Of a stretch of 64,000 nucleotides of DNA, positions 20,235-29,263 are shown in pieces; positions within the stretch are counted from its first letter, which is position 1, and the number at the start of each line of letters is the position of its first letter. This stretch comes from an uncultured Phocaeicola sp. GTDB taxonomy: Bacteria > Bacteroidota > Bacteroidia > Bacteroidales > Bacteroidaceae. The notes under the pieces were generated by a model. It did not search any database and was not told the DNA's origin. It saw only the letters and a program-made list of their open reading frames with translations. The translations under genes and the position numbers were made by a program. Location of the stretch: NCBI GenBank assembly GCA_948579315.1, contig CAPAOL010000015.1, positions 1 through 64,000 on the forward strand. Reading direction: 5' to 3'.

Positions 20235-21468
20235 ATGAAAAAGATTATGAAAGAAAAGAATCAAGTAGTGCCTGATGAGGTATTAAGCAAGGAGTTCCTT
20301 AGCCAGTTCAAGACAGAAGCGGATGTGAGCAGGTTTCTGAATCAGTTGCATGCGCAGGTATTGGAAAAGATGCTTGAAGGTGAGATGGATGCCCATTTGG
20401 GGTATGAGAAGAATTCCGTGGCAGGGAACAACACCGGCAACTCCCGGAATGGCAGTTATCCGAAGAAAATTCAGACCGGACATGGAGAGTCTGTCATCTC
20501 CATTCCGCGTGACCGCAACGGGCAGTTTGAACCGATAGCAGTCCCCAAGCATGAAAGCCGGGGACTTTCTATAGAGAAGCTTGTTATCTCCCTGTATGCC
20601 AAAGGAATGAGTGTTTCCGATATAGAGGAGGAGATGCGTGAGATTTATGAAATAGAGCTCTCTACATCAGCTATTTCCATTATTACAAACAAGGTAAGCC
20701 AGGCTGCGCAGGAATGGCAGAACCGTCCTCTGGATCCGGTCTATCTGATAGTCTGGATGGATGGTATCGTCTTCAAGGTACGGGATAACGGCAAGATTAT
20801 AAACAAGACCGTCTATTTTTGTGTCGGTCTGAAACAGAACGGCCTGAAGGAAGTCCTTGGCATGTGGGTCGGCAAATCGGAAAGTTCCTCTTTCTGGATG
20901 GGTGTCCTGACCGACTTGAAGGCTCGTGGAGTGCAGGATATACTGATTACCTGTACTGACAATCTGAATGGATTTACAGATACCATCCGTACCGTATTCC
21001 CCCAGTCATCCACTCAGATCTGTGTGGTACATCAGATCAGGAACTCCTGTAAATATGTCGTTTATAAGGATAAGAAAGAGTTTACGGCGGATATGAAGAA
21101 TATCTACAATGCACCTAATAAGGAAGTTGCTGCCGCAGAACTTGACAATCTGGAAAAGAAATGGGGAGGAAAGTATCCATACGCCATACTTTCATGGAGA
21201 AACAACTGGGATGATCTGACTGTTTTCTTCCAGTTCCCATTGGAAATCAGGAAAATAATCTATACCACAAATCTTATTGAGAATCTGAACGGAAAAATCA
21301 GAAAGTACACCAAATCAAAGCTTTCATTCCCGTCGGACGATGCCGTAAAAAAAAACCGTGTATCTTTCACTTATGGAGATTGAAAAGAAATGGACAATGC
21401 CTATTTCAAACTGTGGATTGATTATGAACCAGTTTATGCTTATATTTGAAAACAGAATCCAGATATAA
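20235..21468 (+). pseudogene. IS256-family DDE (mutator-type) transposase with a frameshift in a run of nine A
   Basis: The frame from 20235 gives a mutator-type transposase: N-terminal [18 protein letters not shown] and RNGSYPKK, then the DDE residues Asp176 (VWMDGIVFK), Asp242 (CTDNLNGF) and Glu349 ([14 protein letters not shown]). At A9 (21347-21355) the frame shifts and stops at 21383 (382 aa). With one A fewer, the family's normal end is restored ([19 protein letters not shown], stop at 21466-21468, about 410 aa). All catalytic residues lie before the shift. This may be an inactivating mutation, a sequencing error in a homopolymer, or slippage at the A-run that still gives some full-length enzyme. 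Confidence 0.85.
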
Positions 21469-21492
21469 GAACAAACTTACAACTGAATCCTG

Positions 21493-21523
21493 TTTCCATT
21501 TACACAAAATTTTGGACAGTACC
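21493..21523 (-). repeat. Right terminal inverted repeat of the IS
   Basis: Read on the - strand it begins GGTACTGTCCAAAATTTTGT and matches the left end at 25 of 31 positions. Confidence 0.88.
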
Positions 21524-21531
21524 TTATAAAA
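21524..21531. repeat. Target-site duplication, right copy
   Basis: TTATAAAA, identical to 20145-20152, directly follows the right end of the IS and lies within the tag reading frame. Confidence 0.92.
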
Positions 21532-22033
21532 ACTACCGAATTCCTTTTGTACGGCAAGGAATAGTTTCGCATTCGTGATTGTCGATTTGATTTTCAGACG
21601 GTTTTTTACAATTCCTTCAAATTGCATTAGCCGCTCAACGTCTTCATCGGTCATTTGTGCTACCAGCTCGGCATCAAAATTATAGAAAGCTTTACGATAC
21701 CCCTCTCTTTTTTTAAGAATCGTTATCCAGTTTAGTCCTGCTTGGGCACTTTCCAATACAAGAAACTCAAACAGCGTCTTGTCATCGGTAACTAACTTTC
21801 CCCACTCCTGGTCATGGTATTTCACATACAATTCGTCTGTTCCGCACCAACCGCAACGTCCGTTTGTTATATCTTGCATAATTCTAATATTTGTGATATA
21901 GAACAAATGTAGTGGATTCATGGCATTATGCCAAATTTAAAAGGACTATTTTGTGGCATAAATACCTATAAAAAGTTATTGCATAGTATATATATTCCGT
22001 AAAATGGGGGAAAAGATTACCTATATCAGGTGA

Positions 22034-22064
22034 TTGTTTCCCCTTTTCTTTTTACGGACCTTTG
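22034..22064 (+). promoter_or_regulatory. Candidate promoter of the iron/haem uptake genes
   Basis: TTG at 22034-22036 is followed after 20 nt by GACCTTTG (22057-22064), one mismatch from TAnnTTTG. The ATG of the TonB receptor is 39 nt further on. A Fur-type operator could overlap here, but I could not identify one with confidence. Confidence 0.5.
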
Positions 22065-22102
22065 CATTCTCAAAAATTAAGAATTTAGAATTATAGGTAT
22101 TC

Positions 22103-24490
22103 ATGGTAAAAAGACAGTTACAAAGGATCAGTTTAGGCTCTCTTTTTTTTATAATCGGAGCGATATCTATCTTTGCACAACCTAAGACAATGGTATCCGG
22201 TAAAGTAATATCCAAAGAAAAACAGGAAGTCGTAGATTTTGCAACCGTATATTTGAAGGGTACAACTTATGGCTGTACAACGAATGAAGAAGGTATCTAT
22301 CATCTTCATGCACCGGCAGGGAAATACACGCTAGTTGTTTCGGCTATAGGATATAAGACTATAGAAAAGCCTGTAACTTTAGTTCATGGTGAAAGAATTA
22401 AGATGAATGTAATGATTGACCCGTCAGTGACTGAGTTGGGTGAAGTGGTAGTGGTGTCTAACGGGGTTTCCCGTGTGAAACGTTCCGCATTCAATGCGAT
22501 AGCTGTAGATACAAAAGAATTCCAGAATTCTACCAAGAATCTGAGTGATGCTTTGGCTAAAGCTCCGGGAATGAAACTCCGTGAGTCGGGTGGGGTAGGT
22601 TCGGATATGCAATTGATGTTGGATGGTTTCAGTGGCAAACATGTGAAGATATTTATTGACGGTGTACCTCAGGAGGGAGTAGGGAGCTCTTTTGGCCTAA
22701 ATAATATTCCTGTGAATTTTGCAGATAGGATTGAAGTGTATAAAGGGGTGGTTCCTGTAGGATTTGGCACGGATGCTATAGGTGGTGTTATCAATATTGT
22801 AACCAATAAGAAGAAACGTAATTGGTTTTTGGATGGCTCCTATTCATACGGTTCGTTCAATACGCATAAATCGTATGTGAATTTCGGACAAACTTTCAAA
22901 AATGGCTTTACTTATGAAATAAATGCTTTCCAAAACTATTCGGATAATGATTATCAGGTGGATGCACCGGTAGAGGACTTTGAAACCGGAAGAATTGATA
23001 AAGATAAAAAGATACGTGTGAGACGCTTTAATGATACCTATCATAATGAGGCGGTTATAGGTAAGATGGGTATTGTGGATAAGAAATGGGCAGACAGATT
23101 GATGTTGGGCTTTACTTATTCACACATGTATAAGGAGATACAGACCGGAGTACGTCAGGAAATAGTCTATGGGGAAAAACATCGTAAAGGATATTCGTTG
23201 ATGCCGTCATTGGAATATAGTAAGCGTGGCTTATTCATCAAAGGTCTGGATGTGGCATTGACTGCCAATTATAATAAAAATGCAACGACAAATATAGATA
23301 CAGCTTCCTATAAGTACAATTGGTTGGGTGATAGAAAATTAATGAACTCACCCGGTGAACAATCCAATCAATATTCACGGGCGGATAATAACAATTGGAA
23401 TGGAACATTAACCGTTAATTACCGTCTGGCGAAAATACATATGCTGACCTTTAATCATGTGTTGAATACTTTCCGCCGTTCTAACACTTCTTTATTGGCT
23501 AAGATGGAATCGGAGGATGCCATAGCTAAAGAAACCCATAAGAATATCTCCGGATTGTCCTATCGGTTGATGCCGTCTGATAATTGGAATCTCTCAGTAT
23601 TTGGAAAATATTATAGTTTGTATGTGGCAGGTCCTATGGCTACGACTACGAATCAAGATGATTATGTCCGTACTACCCGAAACATGAATTCCATAGGATA
23701 TGGAGCTGCGGGAACTTATTTCATTCTACCCGGTTTGCAGGCGAAATTGTCATATGAAAAAGCATATCGTCTGCCTACTATTGAAGAAATGTTTGGAGAT
23801 GAGGATTTGGAAATGGGAGATATCAGTATAAAACCGGAGAGTAGTGATAATTTGAATTTTAATTTGAGCTATAACAGAACATTTGGCAGGCATTCTGTAT
23901 ATATGGAAGGTGGAGTGATTTATCGGAATACAAAAGATTATATTCAGCGTAATATTGCGGATTTGAGTGGTGGTAAATATGCCGCGAAATATATTAATTA
24001 CGGTAAAGTATTGACGAAAGGATATACTGTTTCTGCTCGTTACGGTTTTGGTAATTGGGTGAGTATAGGAGGTAATTTTACCAAAATGGATGTACGCGAC
24101 AATATGAAAACATCTATTTCCAGCAGTGCGGAAAATCTGGCTTATAAAGAACGGATGCCGAATCTGCCCTATATGTTTGCTGATTCGGATGTTACTTTTT
24201 ATTGGCGGGATTTAGGAAGGAAAGGCAATATGTTGACAGTGTCTTATGATAATCAATATCTGCATAGCTTTACTTATTATTCTTCCCGAATAGGCTCAAA
24301 TAAAGGGGACTATGTGGTACCTGATCAATTCTCGCACAATATATCCTTTTCTTATAGTTTGCAAAAAGGACGATATAACGTATCATTGGAATGTCGTAAC
24401 TTCACAGATGAGAAGTTATATGATAATTTTAGTCTTCAGAAGGCCGGTAGGGCTTTTTATGGTAAACTGCGTGTTTGTTTCGGTAATTAA
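22103..24490 (+). CDS. TonB-dependent outer-membrane receptor, iron/haem-uptake type
   Basis: The 795-aa protein has a signal peptide (cleavage near SIFAQ), a carboxypeptidase-regulatory-like domain (MVSGKVISKEKQEVVDFATV), a plug with FIDGVPQEG and GTDAIGGVINIVTNKKK, and a beta-barrel ending FYGKLRVCFGN. It lacks the SusC length and signature and has no SusD partner, so it belongs to the siderophore, haem or cobalamin class rather than the glycan importers. The DUF4374 lipoprotein and the PepSY membrane protein directly downstream are a common iron-acquisition set in Bacteroidales, which points to a siderophore or haem ligand. The exact ligand cannot be read from the sequence. Confidence 0.88.
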   Translation: MVKRQLQRISLGSLFFIIGAISIFAQPKTMVSGKVISKEKQEVVDFATVYLKGTTYGCTTNEEGIYHLHAPAGKYTLVVSAIGYKTIEKPVTLVHGERIKMNVMIDPSVTELGEVVVVSNGVSRVKRSAFNAIAVDTKEFQNSTKNLSDALAKAPGMKLRESGGVGSDMQLMLDGFSGKHVKIFIDGVPQEGVGSSFGLNNIPVNFADRIEVYKGVVPVGFGTDAIGGVINIVTNKKKRNWFLDGSYSYGSFNTHKSYVNFGQTFKNGFTYEINAFQNYSDNDYQVDAPVEDFETGRIDKDKKIRVRRFNDTYHNEAVIGKMGIVDKKWADRLMLGFTYSHMYKEIQTGVRQEIVYGEKHRKGYSLMPSLEYSKRGLFIKGLDVALTANYNKNATTNIDTASYKYNWLGDRKLMNSPGEQSNQYSRADNNNWNGTLTVNYRLAKIHMLTFNHVLNTFRRSNTSLLAKMESEDAIAKETHKNISGLSYRLMPSDNWNLSVFGKYYSLYVAGPMATTTNQDDYVRTTRNMNSIGYGAAGTYFILPGLQAKLSYEKAYRLPTIEEMFGDEDLEMGDISIKPESSDNLNFNLSYNRTFGRHSVYMEGGVIYRNTKDYIQRNIADLSGGKYAAKYINYGKVLTKGYTVSARYGFGNWVSIGGNFTKMDVRDNMKTSISSSAENLAYKERMPNLPYMFADSDVTFYWRDLGRKGNMLTVSYDNQYLHSFTYYSSRIGSNKGDYVVPDQFSHNISFSYSLQKGRYNVSLECRNFTDEKLYDNFSLQKAGRAFYGKLRVCFGN

Positions 24491-24547
24491 AGAATTGGAA
24501 AAAGGAGTTTATAATTAATTGGGTTTTAAATTAAATAGAAGAATAAA

Positions 24548-25948
24548 ATGAAGAAAGATTTCTTTTTGAACGGATTTGCTGCTATTGCCATAGTAGGAAT
24601 GGCGTTGAGTGCATGTACGGATAATGAGCCGGATTACGGTTCGGGTACCGAGGCTAAAGGTGAGTATGTTATTGCATCATCGGTCACAGCGTCTGGAAAT
24701 ACAACGAATGTGCTGCTTACTTCTGAAACGTTGGATAAAGGTACTGTTTCTACAGTGAATAATGGTCTTGTGAATGATGGTGCAACTCAATGGGTGTTTT
24801 ACAAGAATCAATATCTTTATGCACTGACTTATAATCAAGGGAATGCAGGTACGACCCGTTCTTATATCATGGATTCAAATAATGAAGTAAAGGCTCGTTC
24901 GGGGGAGTTTGCCGTAAAGAGATTTACTACTTACGGTATTTATGATAAATATATCATGACCTCGTCTACCGGTGACGGACCTACTGCGTATGCTGATGAG
25001 AATGGATATTTACCAAAAATGTTTTTGCTTTCTTATTTGGACGTATCTGCTGAAACATTTACCACGAATGATACTCAAAATAAGGCTTATATGTCCGAAA
25101 ACTTCCTGGGAAATGGAGAATATGTAACATTGGCCGGCATATTGGAACGAAATAATAAACTGTATAGCGCTGCTATTCCAATGGGGTTAAGTCAATATGG
25201 TTCGGCTACTGACGGGGGAAAGTGGATACTTCCCGGCAATGAGGATTTGGTAAAGACAGAAGATGGTGGTTCCAACAGCAGCAGTTATAAAAAAGGTGAA
25301 TTGCAATGGACGCAATATCCCAATAAATGCTGGGTGGCTATTTTTGATGATGAAACGCTGACAAATAAAAAAATCATAGAAACAGATAAGATCAGTTATG
25401 CTTGCGGGCGTTTTAAATCACAGTATTATCAAACGATTTGGGCGGCAGATAATGGTGATATTTATGTATTTTCTCCTAGTTATGCCAAAACAATGGCTGA
25501 TAAACGGCAACAGACTACCTTGGATGCCGGAGTAGTACGTATAAAGGCTGGAACAGAAGAGTTTGATCCTGATTATTATTATAGTATCGAAGCGCAGACC
25601 GGAGGTAAATCTTTCATTCGTTGTTGGCATATTACGGGAGATTATTTCCTGTTGCTGATGTATGATCGTCCCTTGACTGAAACTGGTTTCACTGCTAATC
25701 AGTTAGCAATATATAAAGGAGAAACCGGAAAACTGACTTATGTAACCGGTTTGCCTTCTGCCGATTTGATCTCCGGCTTTGGTAATACTCCGTATGTGGA
25801 GAATGGATATGCCTATATGGCTGTAACTACAACAGAAGGATATCCGTCTATTTATAAAATAGATCTGGTTGGTGCGGTAGCGACAAAGGGTGTTTCTATA
25901 GAAGCGACACAAATCAGTGGCGTCGGTAAACTGCAACCTCAGAACTGA
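24548..25948 (+). CDS. DUF4374-type lipoprotein of an iron-uptake operon
   Basis: The 466-aa lipoprotein (lipobox LSAC, then [20 protein letters not shown]) has a repeated beta-structure ([34 protein letters not shown] segments, [20 protein letters not shown]) consistent with a propeller-like fold. It matches DUF4374 proteins, which in Bacteroidales occur between a TonB-dependent receptor and a PepSY-domain membrane protein. It starts 57 nt after the receptor stop and is probably cotranscribed. A cell-surface or periplasmic role in binding an iron complex is inferred from context. No catalytic motif was seen. A hairpin with a T-run follows the gene. Confidence 0.8.
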   Translation: MKKDFFLNGFAAIAIVGMALSACTDNEPDYGSGTEAKGEYVIASSVTASGNTTNVLLTSETLDKGTVSTVNNGLVNDGATQWVFYKNQYLYALTYNQGNAGTTRSYIMDSNNEVKARSGEFAVKRFTTYGIYDKYIMTSSTGDGPTAYADENGYLPKMFLLSYLDVSAETFTTNDTQNKAYMSENFLGNGEYVTLAGILERNNKLYSAAIPMGLSQYGSATDGGKWILPGNEDLVKTEDGGSNSSSYKKGELQWTQYPNKCWVAIFDDETLTNKKIIETDKISYACGRFKSQYYQTIWAADNGDIYVFSPSYAKTMADKRQQTTLDAGVVRIKAGTEEFDPDYYYSIEAQTGGKSFIRCWHITGDYFLLLMYDRPLTETGFTANQLAIYKGETGKLTYVTGLPSADLISGFGNTPYVENGYAYMAVTTTEGYPSIYKIDLVGAVATKGVSIEATQISGVGKLQPQN

Positions 25949-25968
25949 GTATTGTAATAATATAATGG

Positions 25969-26006
25969 GAGTCTGCGGGCAGTATGTGCTTATGCAGACT
26001 CTTTTT
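25969..26006 (+). terminator. Terminator/attenuator between the DUF4374 and PepSY genes
   Basis: An 8-bp stem GAGTCTGC (25969-25976) / GCAGACTC (25994-26001) is followed directly by TTTTT (26002-26006). The PepSY start codon is only 21 nt downstream, so this probably lowers rather than ends transcription into that gene. Confidence 0.65.
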
Positions 26007-26027
26007 ATGAATCGTATCGAAGATTTT

Positions 26028-27161
26028 ATGAAGAAAATATTTCGCCAAATACATCTTTGGCTTTCTGTTCCTTTCGGGTTAATCATTTCCTTGATTTGCT
26101 TCTCGGGAGCCATGTTGGTTTTTGAAAATGAAGTGGTGGAACTGACCAGGCATGAGCTCTATTATGTAAAAAAGGTAGAGACAGTTCCACTTTCTGTTGA
26201 TCGATTATTGGAAGAGGTAGAACTCACGTTGCCCGACAGTGTGTCTGTGACAGGAATCAGTGTTTTCTCTGACCCGGAACGTGCTTGGCAGGTGAATTTG
26301 TCCAAGCCTCGTCGTGCTTCCGTGTATGTGGATCCATATACTGGTGAGATTAAAGGTAAATATGAACGTCCTGCATTTTTTGTGACTATGTTCAGGCTGC
26401 ATCGCTGGCTGTTGGACAGTATGAAAGCGGATGGTGGAGTCTTCTGGGGAAAAATGATTGTAGGTGTCAGCACCCTGTTGTTTGTCGTGGTTTTGATATC
26501 GGGTATCGTTATCTGGTGGCCTCGTACACGAAAAGCCTTGAAAAATAGTTTAAGAATATCTGTCGGCAGGGGCTTTAGAAGATTTTGGTATGACCTGCAT
26601 GTTGCAGGTGGTATGTATGCGCTGTTTTTTTTGTTGGCTATGGCCCTTACCGGGCTAACATGGTCTTTTGGATGGTATCGGACAGGTTTCTATAAAGTGT
26701 TTGGCGTGGAAGTACAGCAGGGAGGTGCTCATGGTGGGGTGACCCGGCGTGGGGGGAAAGGCGGCGACCAATCCGGAAAGAATGTTTCTCATTCTTCGTC
26801 CTATGTTTGTTGGCAACAAGTTTATGAACAATTAGCCCTGAATAATCCCGGCTACAAGCAGATAACCTTATCAGATGGGGCAGCAAATGTCTCTTTCAAT
26901 ACCTTCGGTAATCAACGTGCTTCCGATCGTTATAAATTCAATCCTCATAGTGGTAAGATTGATAAGGTAGTTTTATATAAAGATGCTGAGAAGGCTGGAA
27001 AGATTCGCGGATGGATCTATTCTGTACATGTTGGTAGTTGGGGCGGTATGCTTACCCGTTTACTGACGTTTATAGCAGCTTTGATAGGAGCCACCTTGCC
27101 ATTGACAGGATACTATTTATGGATAAAACGTATTTGGAGAAAGAAAGTAAGAGTAAGTTGA
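26028..27161 (+). CDS. PepSY-associated inner-membrane protein (iron-regulated, PiuB-like)
   Basis: This inner-membrane protein has about four transmembrane helices: near the start (LWLSVPFGLIISLICFSG), about residues 145-165 (VGVSTLLFVVVLISGIVIWW), about 190-210 (MYALFFLLAMALTGLTWSFG) and near the C-terminus (LLTFIAALIGATLPLTGYYL). Between them are PepSY-type periplasmic segments (YVDPYTGEIKG, FNPHSGKIDKV). The family is linked to ferric-siderophore or haem reduction and uptake. The ATG at 26028 is chosen over upstream in-frame starts because it gives MKKIFRQIHLWLSVP, the normal family N-terminus, and because upstream starts would run through the terminator hairpin. It is the last gene of the iron set. 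Confidence 0.85.
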   Translation: MKKIFRQIHLWLSVPFGLIISLICFSGAMLVFENEVVELTRHELYYVKKVETVPLSVDRLLEEVELTLPDSVSVTGISVFSDPERAWQVNLSKPRRASVYVDPYTGEIKGKYERPAFFVTMFRLHRWLLDSMKADGGVFWGKMIVGVSTLLFVVVLISGIVIWWPRTRKALKNSLRISVGRGFRRFWYDLHVAGGMYALFFLLAMALTGLTWSFGWYRTGFYKVFGVEVQQGGAHGGVTRRGGKGGDQSGKNVSHSSSYVCWQQVYEQLALNNPGYKQITLSDGAANVSFNTFGNQRASDRYKFNPHSGKIDKVVLYKDAEKAGKIRGWIYSVHVGSWGGMLTRLLTFIAALIGATLPLTGYYLWIKRIWRKKVRVS

Positions 27162-27199
27162 ATATCTTTGTTATAAAATTAGGGGGCGAAAAGAATTTT

Positions 27200-27238
27200 A
27201 TCATATGACCTGTTGTCGTGAATGACAGGTCATATGAT
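27200..27238. terminator. Bidirectional terminator between PepSY gene and corA
   Basis: A perfect 14-bp stem (27200-27213 with 27225-27238, sequence ATCATATGACCTGT and complement) has an 11-nt loop. It lies between convergent genes and has T-rich flanks on both strands. Confidence 0.85.
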
Positions 27239-27254
27239 ATTGTTACAGGATTTT

Positions 27255-28178
27255 TTAGAACCACTTTATCTTTCTGAAAATAACAAAAGCCAACGCAGAC
27301 AATGTGATGGATGCCAAAATAATAAAACTAAAAGCATGTGGTAATGCATCTACATGTACATCTACATTCATTCCATAGAAACTAGCTATTAATGTGGGTA
27401 CCATCAGAATGATGGAAATACTGGTCATGCGTTTCATGATGGTGTTCACATTGTTGGATATGATGGAAGCAAATGCGTCCATGGTTCCGGTTAAGATATC
27501 ACTGTAGATATTAACCGTGTTATATGCTTGTTTTAATTCAATAACTACATCTTCTACCAAATCGCGGTTTTGATAATCTTTTTCCTGGAAGATACTTTGC
27601 AATTTACCTACCATCACCTCATTTCCACGAATGGACGTATTGAAATAAACCAATGTTTTTTGTAGTTTCATCAATCTGAGCAGGTCCTCATTACGTATGC
27701 TCCTTTCCAATTCTTTTTCTGCGGCAGCTACATCATTGTTTATTTGCTTCAGATATTTCAAGAACCATACGGCAGATGAGTAAATTAACCGTAAAATCAA
27801 TTCAAATTTATTAGGCACAATGATTCCTTTACGTCGGGTGTGGTCAATAAAATCAGGAATCATTTCAGTGGAGTGATAACACACGGTAACAATGATTTCA
27901 TTGTTTGTAATGATACCGATGGGGATAGTGATATAAGGGATGCTTCCCTGTTGTTGCAGGGGGATTCGGATAATGGTCAGTAGCCAGTTGTCTTCCGTAT
28001 CCGTTCGCGGACGTTCATCCATATCGGCGATGTCCTCTAAAAAAGCTTCGGGAACTTTTAATTCTTTAGTCAGAAACTCAAAATCACTTTGGTCGGGGCA
28101 TTCTACATTCACCCAGCAGTTTGGCATCCATTGTGGCTTTTCTACAAAGCCATTCTCACAATAAAGATATTTTCTCAT
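27255..28178 (-). CDS. corA: CorA-family magnesium/divalent-cation channel
   Basis: The 307-aa protein has the CorA plan: a long cytoplasmic alpha/beta and helical domain, then two C-terminal transmembrane helices. The signature YGMNVDVHVD is at the end of the first helix, and the last residues (IFRKIKWF) are basic, as usual. It imports Mg2+, possibly other divalent cations. The start at 28178 (MRKYLYCENGFVEK) is preferred over an ATG 14 codons upstream. A strong Shine-Dalgarno sequence (AAGGAGG, 28186-28192 on the - strand) sits 7 nt before it, which is notable in a lineage where such sites are rare. Confidence 0.9.
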   Translation of the reverse strand: MRKYLYCENGFVEKPQWMPNCWVNVECPDQSDFEFLTKELKVPEAFLEDIADMDERPRTDTEDNWLLTIIRIPLQQQGSIPYITIPIGIITNNEIIVTVCYHSTEMIPDFIDHTRRKGIIVPNKFELILRLIYSSAVWFLKYLKQINNDVAAAEKELERSIRNEDLLRLMKLQKTLVYFNTSIRGNEVMVGKLQSIFQEKDYQNRDLVEDVVIELKQAYNTVNIYSDILTGTMDAFASIISNNVNTIMKRMTSISIILMVPTLIASFYGMNVDVHVDALPHAFSFIILASITLSALAFVIFRKIKWF

Positions 28179-28684
28179 CTTATTGCCTCCTTTCGTTCGT
28201 TTATATCCGTTCAGAGGCATTCAGAGTAGTGATTGCCCTGTCGGATCAGTTAATACTATTGCACGTTCGTGGTATTGAATCGTCCATTTTTATTGATTGT
28301 TTTTTGTTTAAAGCGGTACAAAAGTACATAAAACCTTTAAAGGACAGACAGAAGTCAGGAGGCTTTTATATTTTTTTTAAGAATATCACCGGAAAGCAAT
28401 CAGTGCCCGAGCAATGATGGTTTTGTCGCCATAGCACAGTTCTAACGTACTGTGTTTACCGATTAAGTTCCCTGGCGGAAACTATTGTTGTTAAAACATT
28501 TAGCATCCTTTTAATTACATGCAAAATTCACTTAAAAAATCGTTTGTCCAATACCTATTTATGATGAATCTTGTTCTATATAATCCTAATAATTAGGTAT
28601 TGTGGAAGGTGCTGAAGTCGGTTACCTTTGCAAATGTAATAATTACAATTTAAAAATCAGTTTTAATTTAAAAATAAAAAGAGT
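28179..28684. other. Divergent intergenic region corA / ahpC
   Basis: This spacer of about 500 bases separates divergent corA and ahpC. It holds the corA ribosome site (28186-28192) and the ahpC promoter (28600-28630). A poly-T/A-rich stretch lies near 28365-28380. An OxyR operator would be expected for ahpC, but none could be assigned with confidence. No gene was recognised. Confidence 0.6.
28600..28630 (+). promoter_or_regulatory. Bacteroides-type promoter of ahpC
   Basis: TTG at 28600-28602 is followed after 20 nt by TACCTTTG (28623-28630), a full match to TAnnTTTG. The ahpC ATG is 55 nt downstream. Confidence 0.7.
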
Positions 28685-29251
28685 ATGGAACCAATTATTA
28701 ATTCACAAGTTCCTGAATTTAAAGTTCAGGCATTCCATAATGGAGAGTTTAAAACCGTAACTAATAAAGATATTGAAGGTAAATGGGCTATTTTCTTCTT
28801 CTATCCTGCTGACTTTACGTTTGTATGCCCTACCGAACTTGTAGATATTGCTGAAAAGTATAATCAGTTCAAAGAAATGGGAGTGGAAGTATATTCTGTA
28901 AGCACCGATTCACATTTCGTTCATAAAGCATGGCATGATGCGTCTGAAAGTATCCGCAAAATCACTTATCCGATGTTGGCAGATCCTACAGGTGCTTTGT
29001 CGCGTGCATTTGGTGTGATGATTGAAGAAGACGGTATGGCTTATCGTGGTACTTTTGTAGTGAATCCCGAAGGCAAGATCAAATTAGCTGAAATTCAGGA
29101 CAACAGCATCGGGCGTAATGCTGATGAACTTCTTCGTAAGGTAGAAGCTGCCCAGTTTGTAGCCACTCATGATGGTGAGGTTTGTCCTGCTAAATGGAAG
29201 AAAGGTGCTGAGACCTTGAAACCGAGTATTGATTTGGTAGGTAAAATTTAA
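28685..29251 (+). CDS. ahpC: Alkyl hydroperoxide reductase C (2-Cys peroxiredoxin)
   Basis: The 188-aa cytoplasmic peroxidase reduces H2O2 and organic peroxides. The peroxidatic site DFTFVCPTELVD carries Cys48, and the resolving Cys167 lies in GEVCPAKWKKG near the C-terminus. The length equals that of typical AhpC. AhpF follows after 12 nt, so the two form the usual ahpCF operon, with AhpF recycling the disulfide. A consensus Bacteroides promoter lies upstream, and regulation by OxyR is likely from family knowledge only. Confidence 0.97.
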   Translation: MEPIINSQVPEFKVQAFHNGEFKTVTNKDIEGKWAIFFFYPADFTFVCPTELVDIAEKYNQFKEMGVEVYSVSTDSHFVHKAWHDASESIRKITYPMLADPTGALSRAFGVMIEEDGMAYRGTFVVNPEGKIKLAEIQDNSIGRNADELLRKVEAAQFVATHDGEVCPAKWKKGAETLKPSIDLVGKI

Positions 29252-29263
29252 AGTATAGAACTC

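Larger units (their letters stand above)
20153..21523 (+). mobile_element. IS256-family insertion sequence (1371 bp) in tag
   Basis: The ends are imperfect inverted repeats (20153-20183 and 21493-21523), which match at 25 of 31 positions and share the core TTTTGTGT and the inner ATGGAAA. They are flanked by the 8-bp direct repeat TTATAAAA. Inside is one transposase gene on the + strand. Size, ends, duplication and the DDE protein all agree with IS256. The transposase reading frame is shifted near its end, so current mobility is uncertain. Confidence 0.93.
19922..21879 (-). pseudogene. tag: DNA-3-methyladenine glycosylase I, split by an IS256-family insertion
   Basis: The N-terminal part (start at 21879, MQDITNGRCGWCGTDELYV, then HDQEWGKLVTDDKTLFEFL and LESAQAGLNWITILKKREGY) runs to 21524. 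The C-terminal part (YNYTLSFFPDKKP, SPESDAMSKDMKKRGFKFFG, CYAHLQASGFINDH) lies at 20152-19922. Removing the element and one 8-bp duplicate leaves exactly 579 nt, a 192-aa open frame, so no other lesion is present. Tag excises 3-methyladenine from alkylated DNA in base-excision repair. The conserved zinc-site residues near the N-terminus (RCGWC) and the C-terminal His/Cys region are present on opposite sides of the insertion. Transcription is from the right, away from the TonB receptor gene. Confidence 0.93.
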
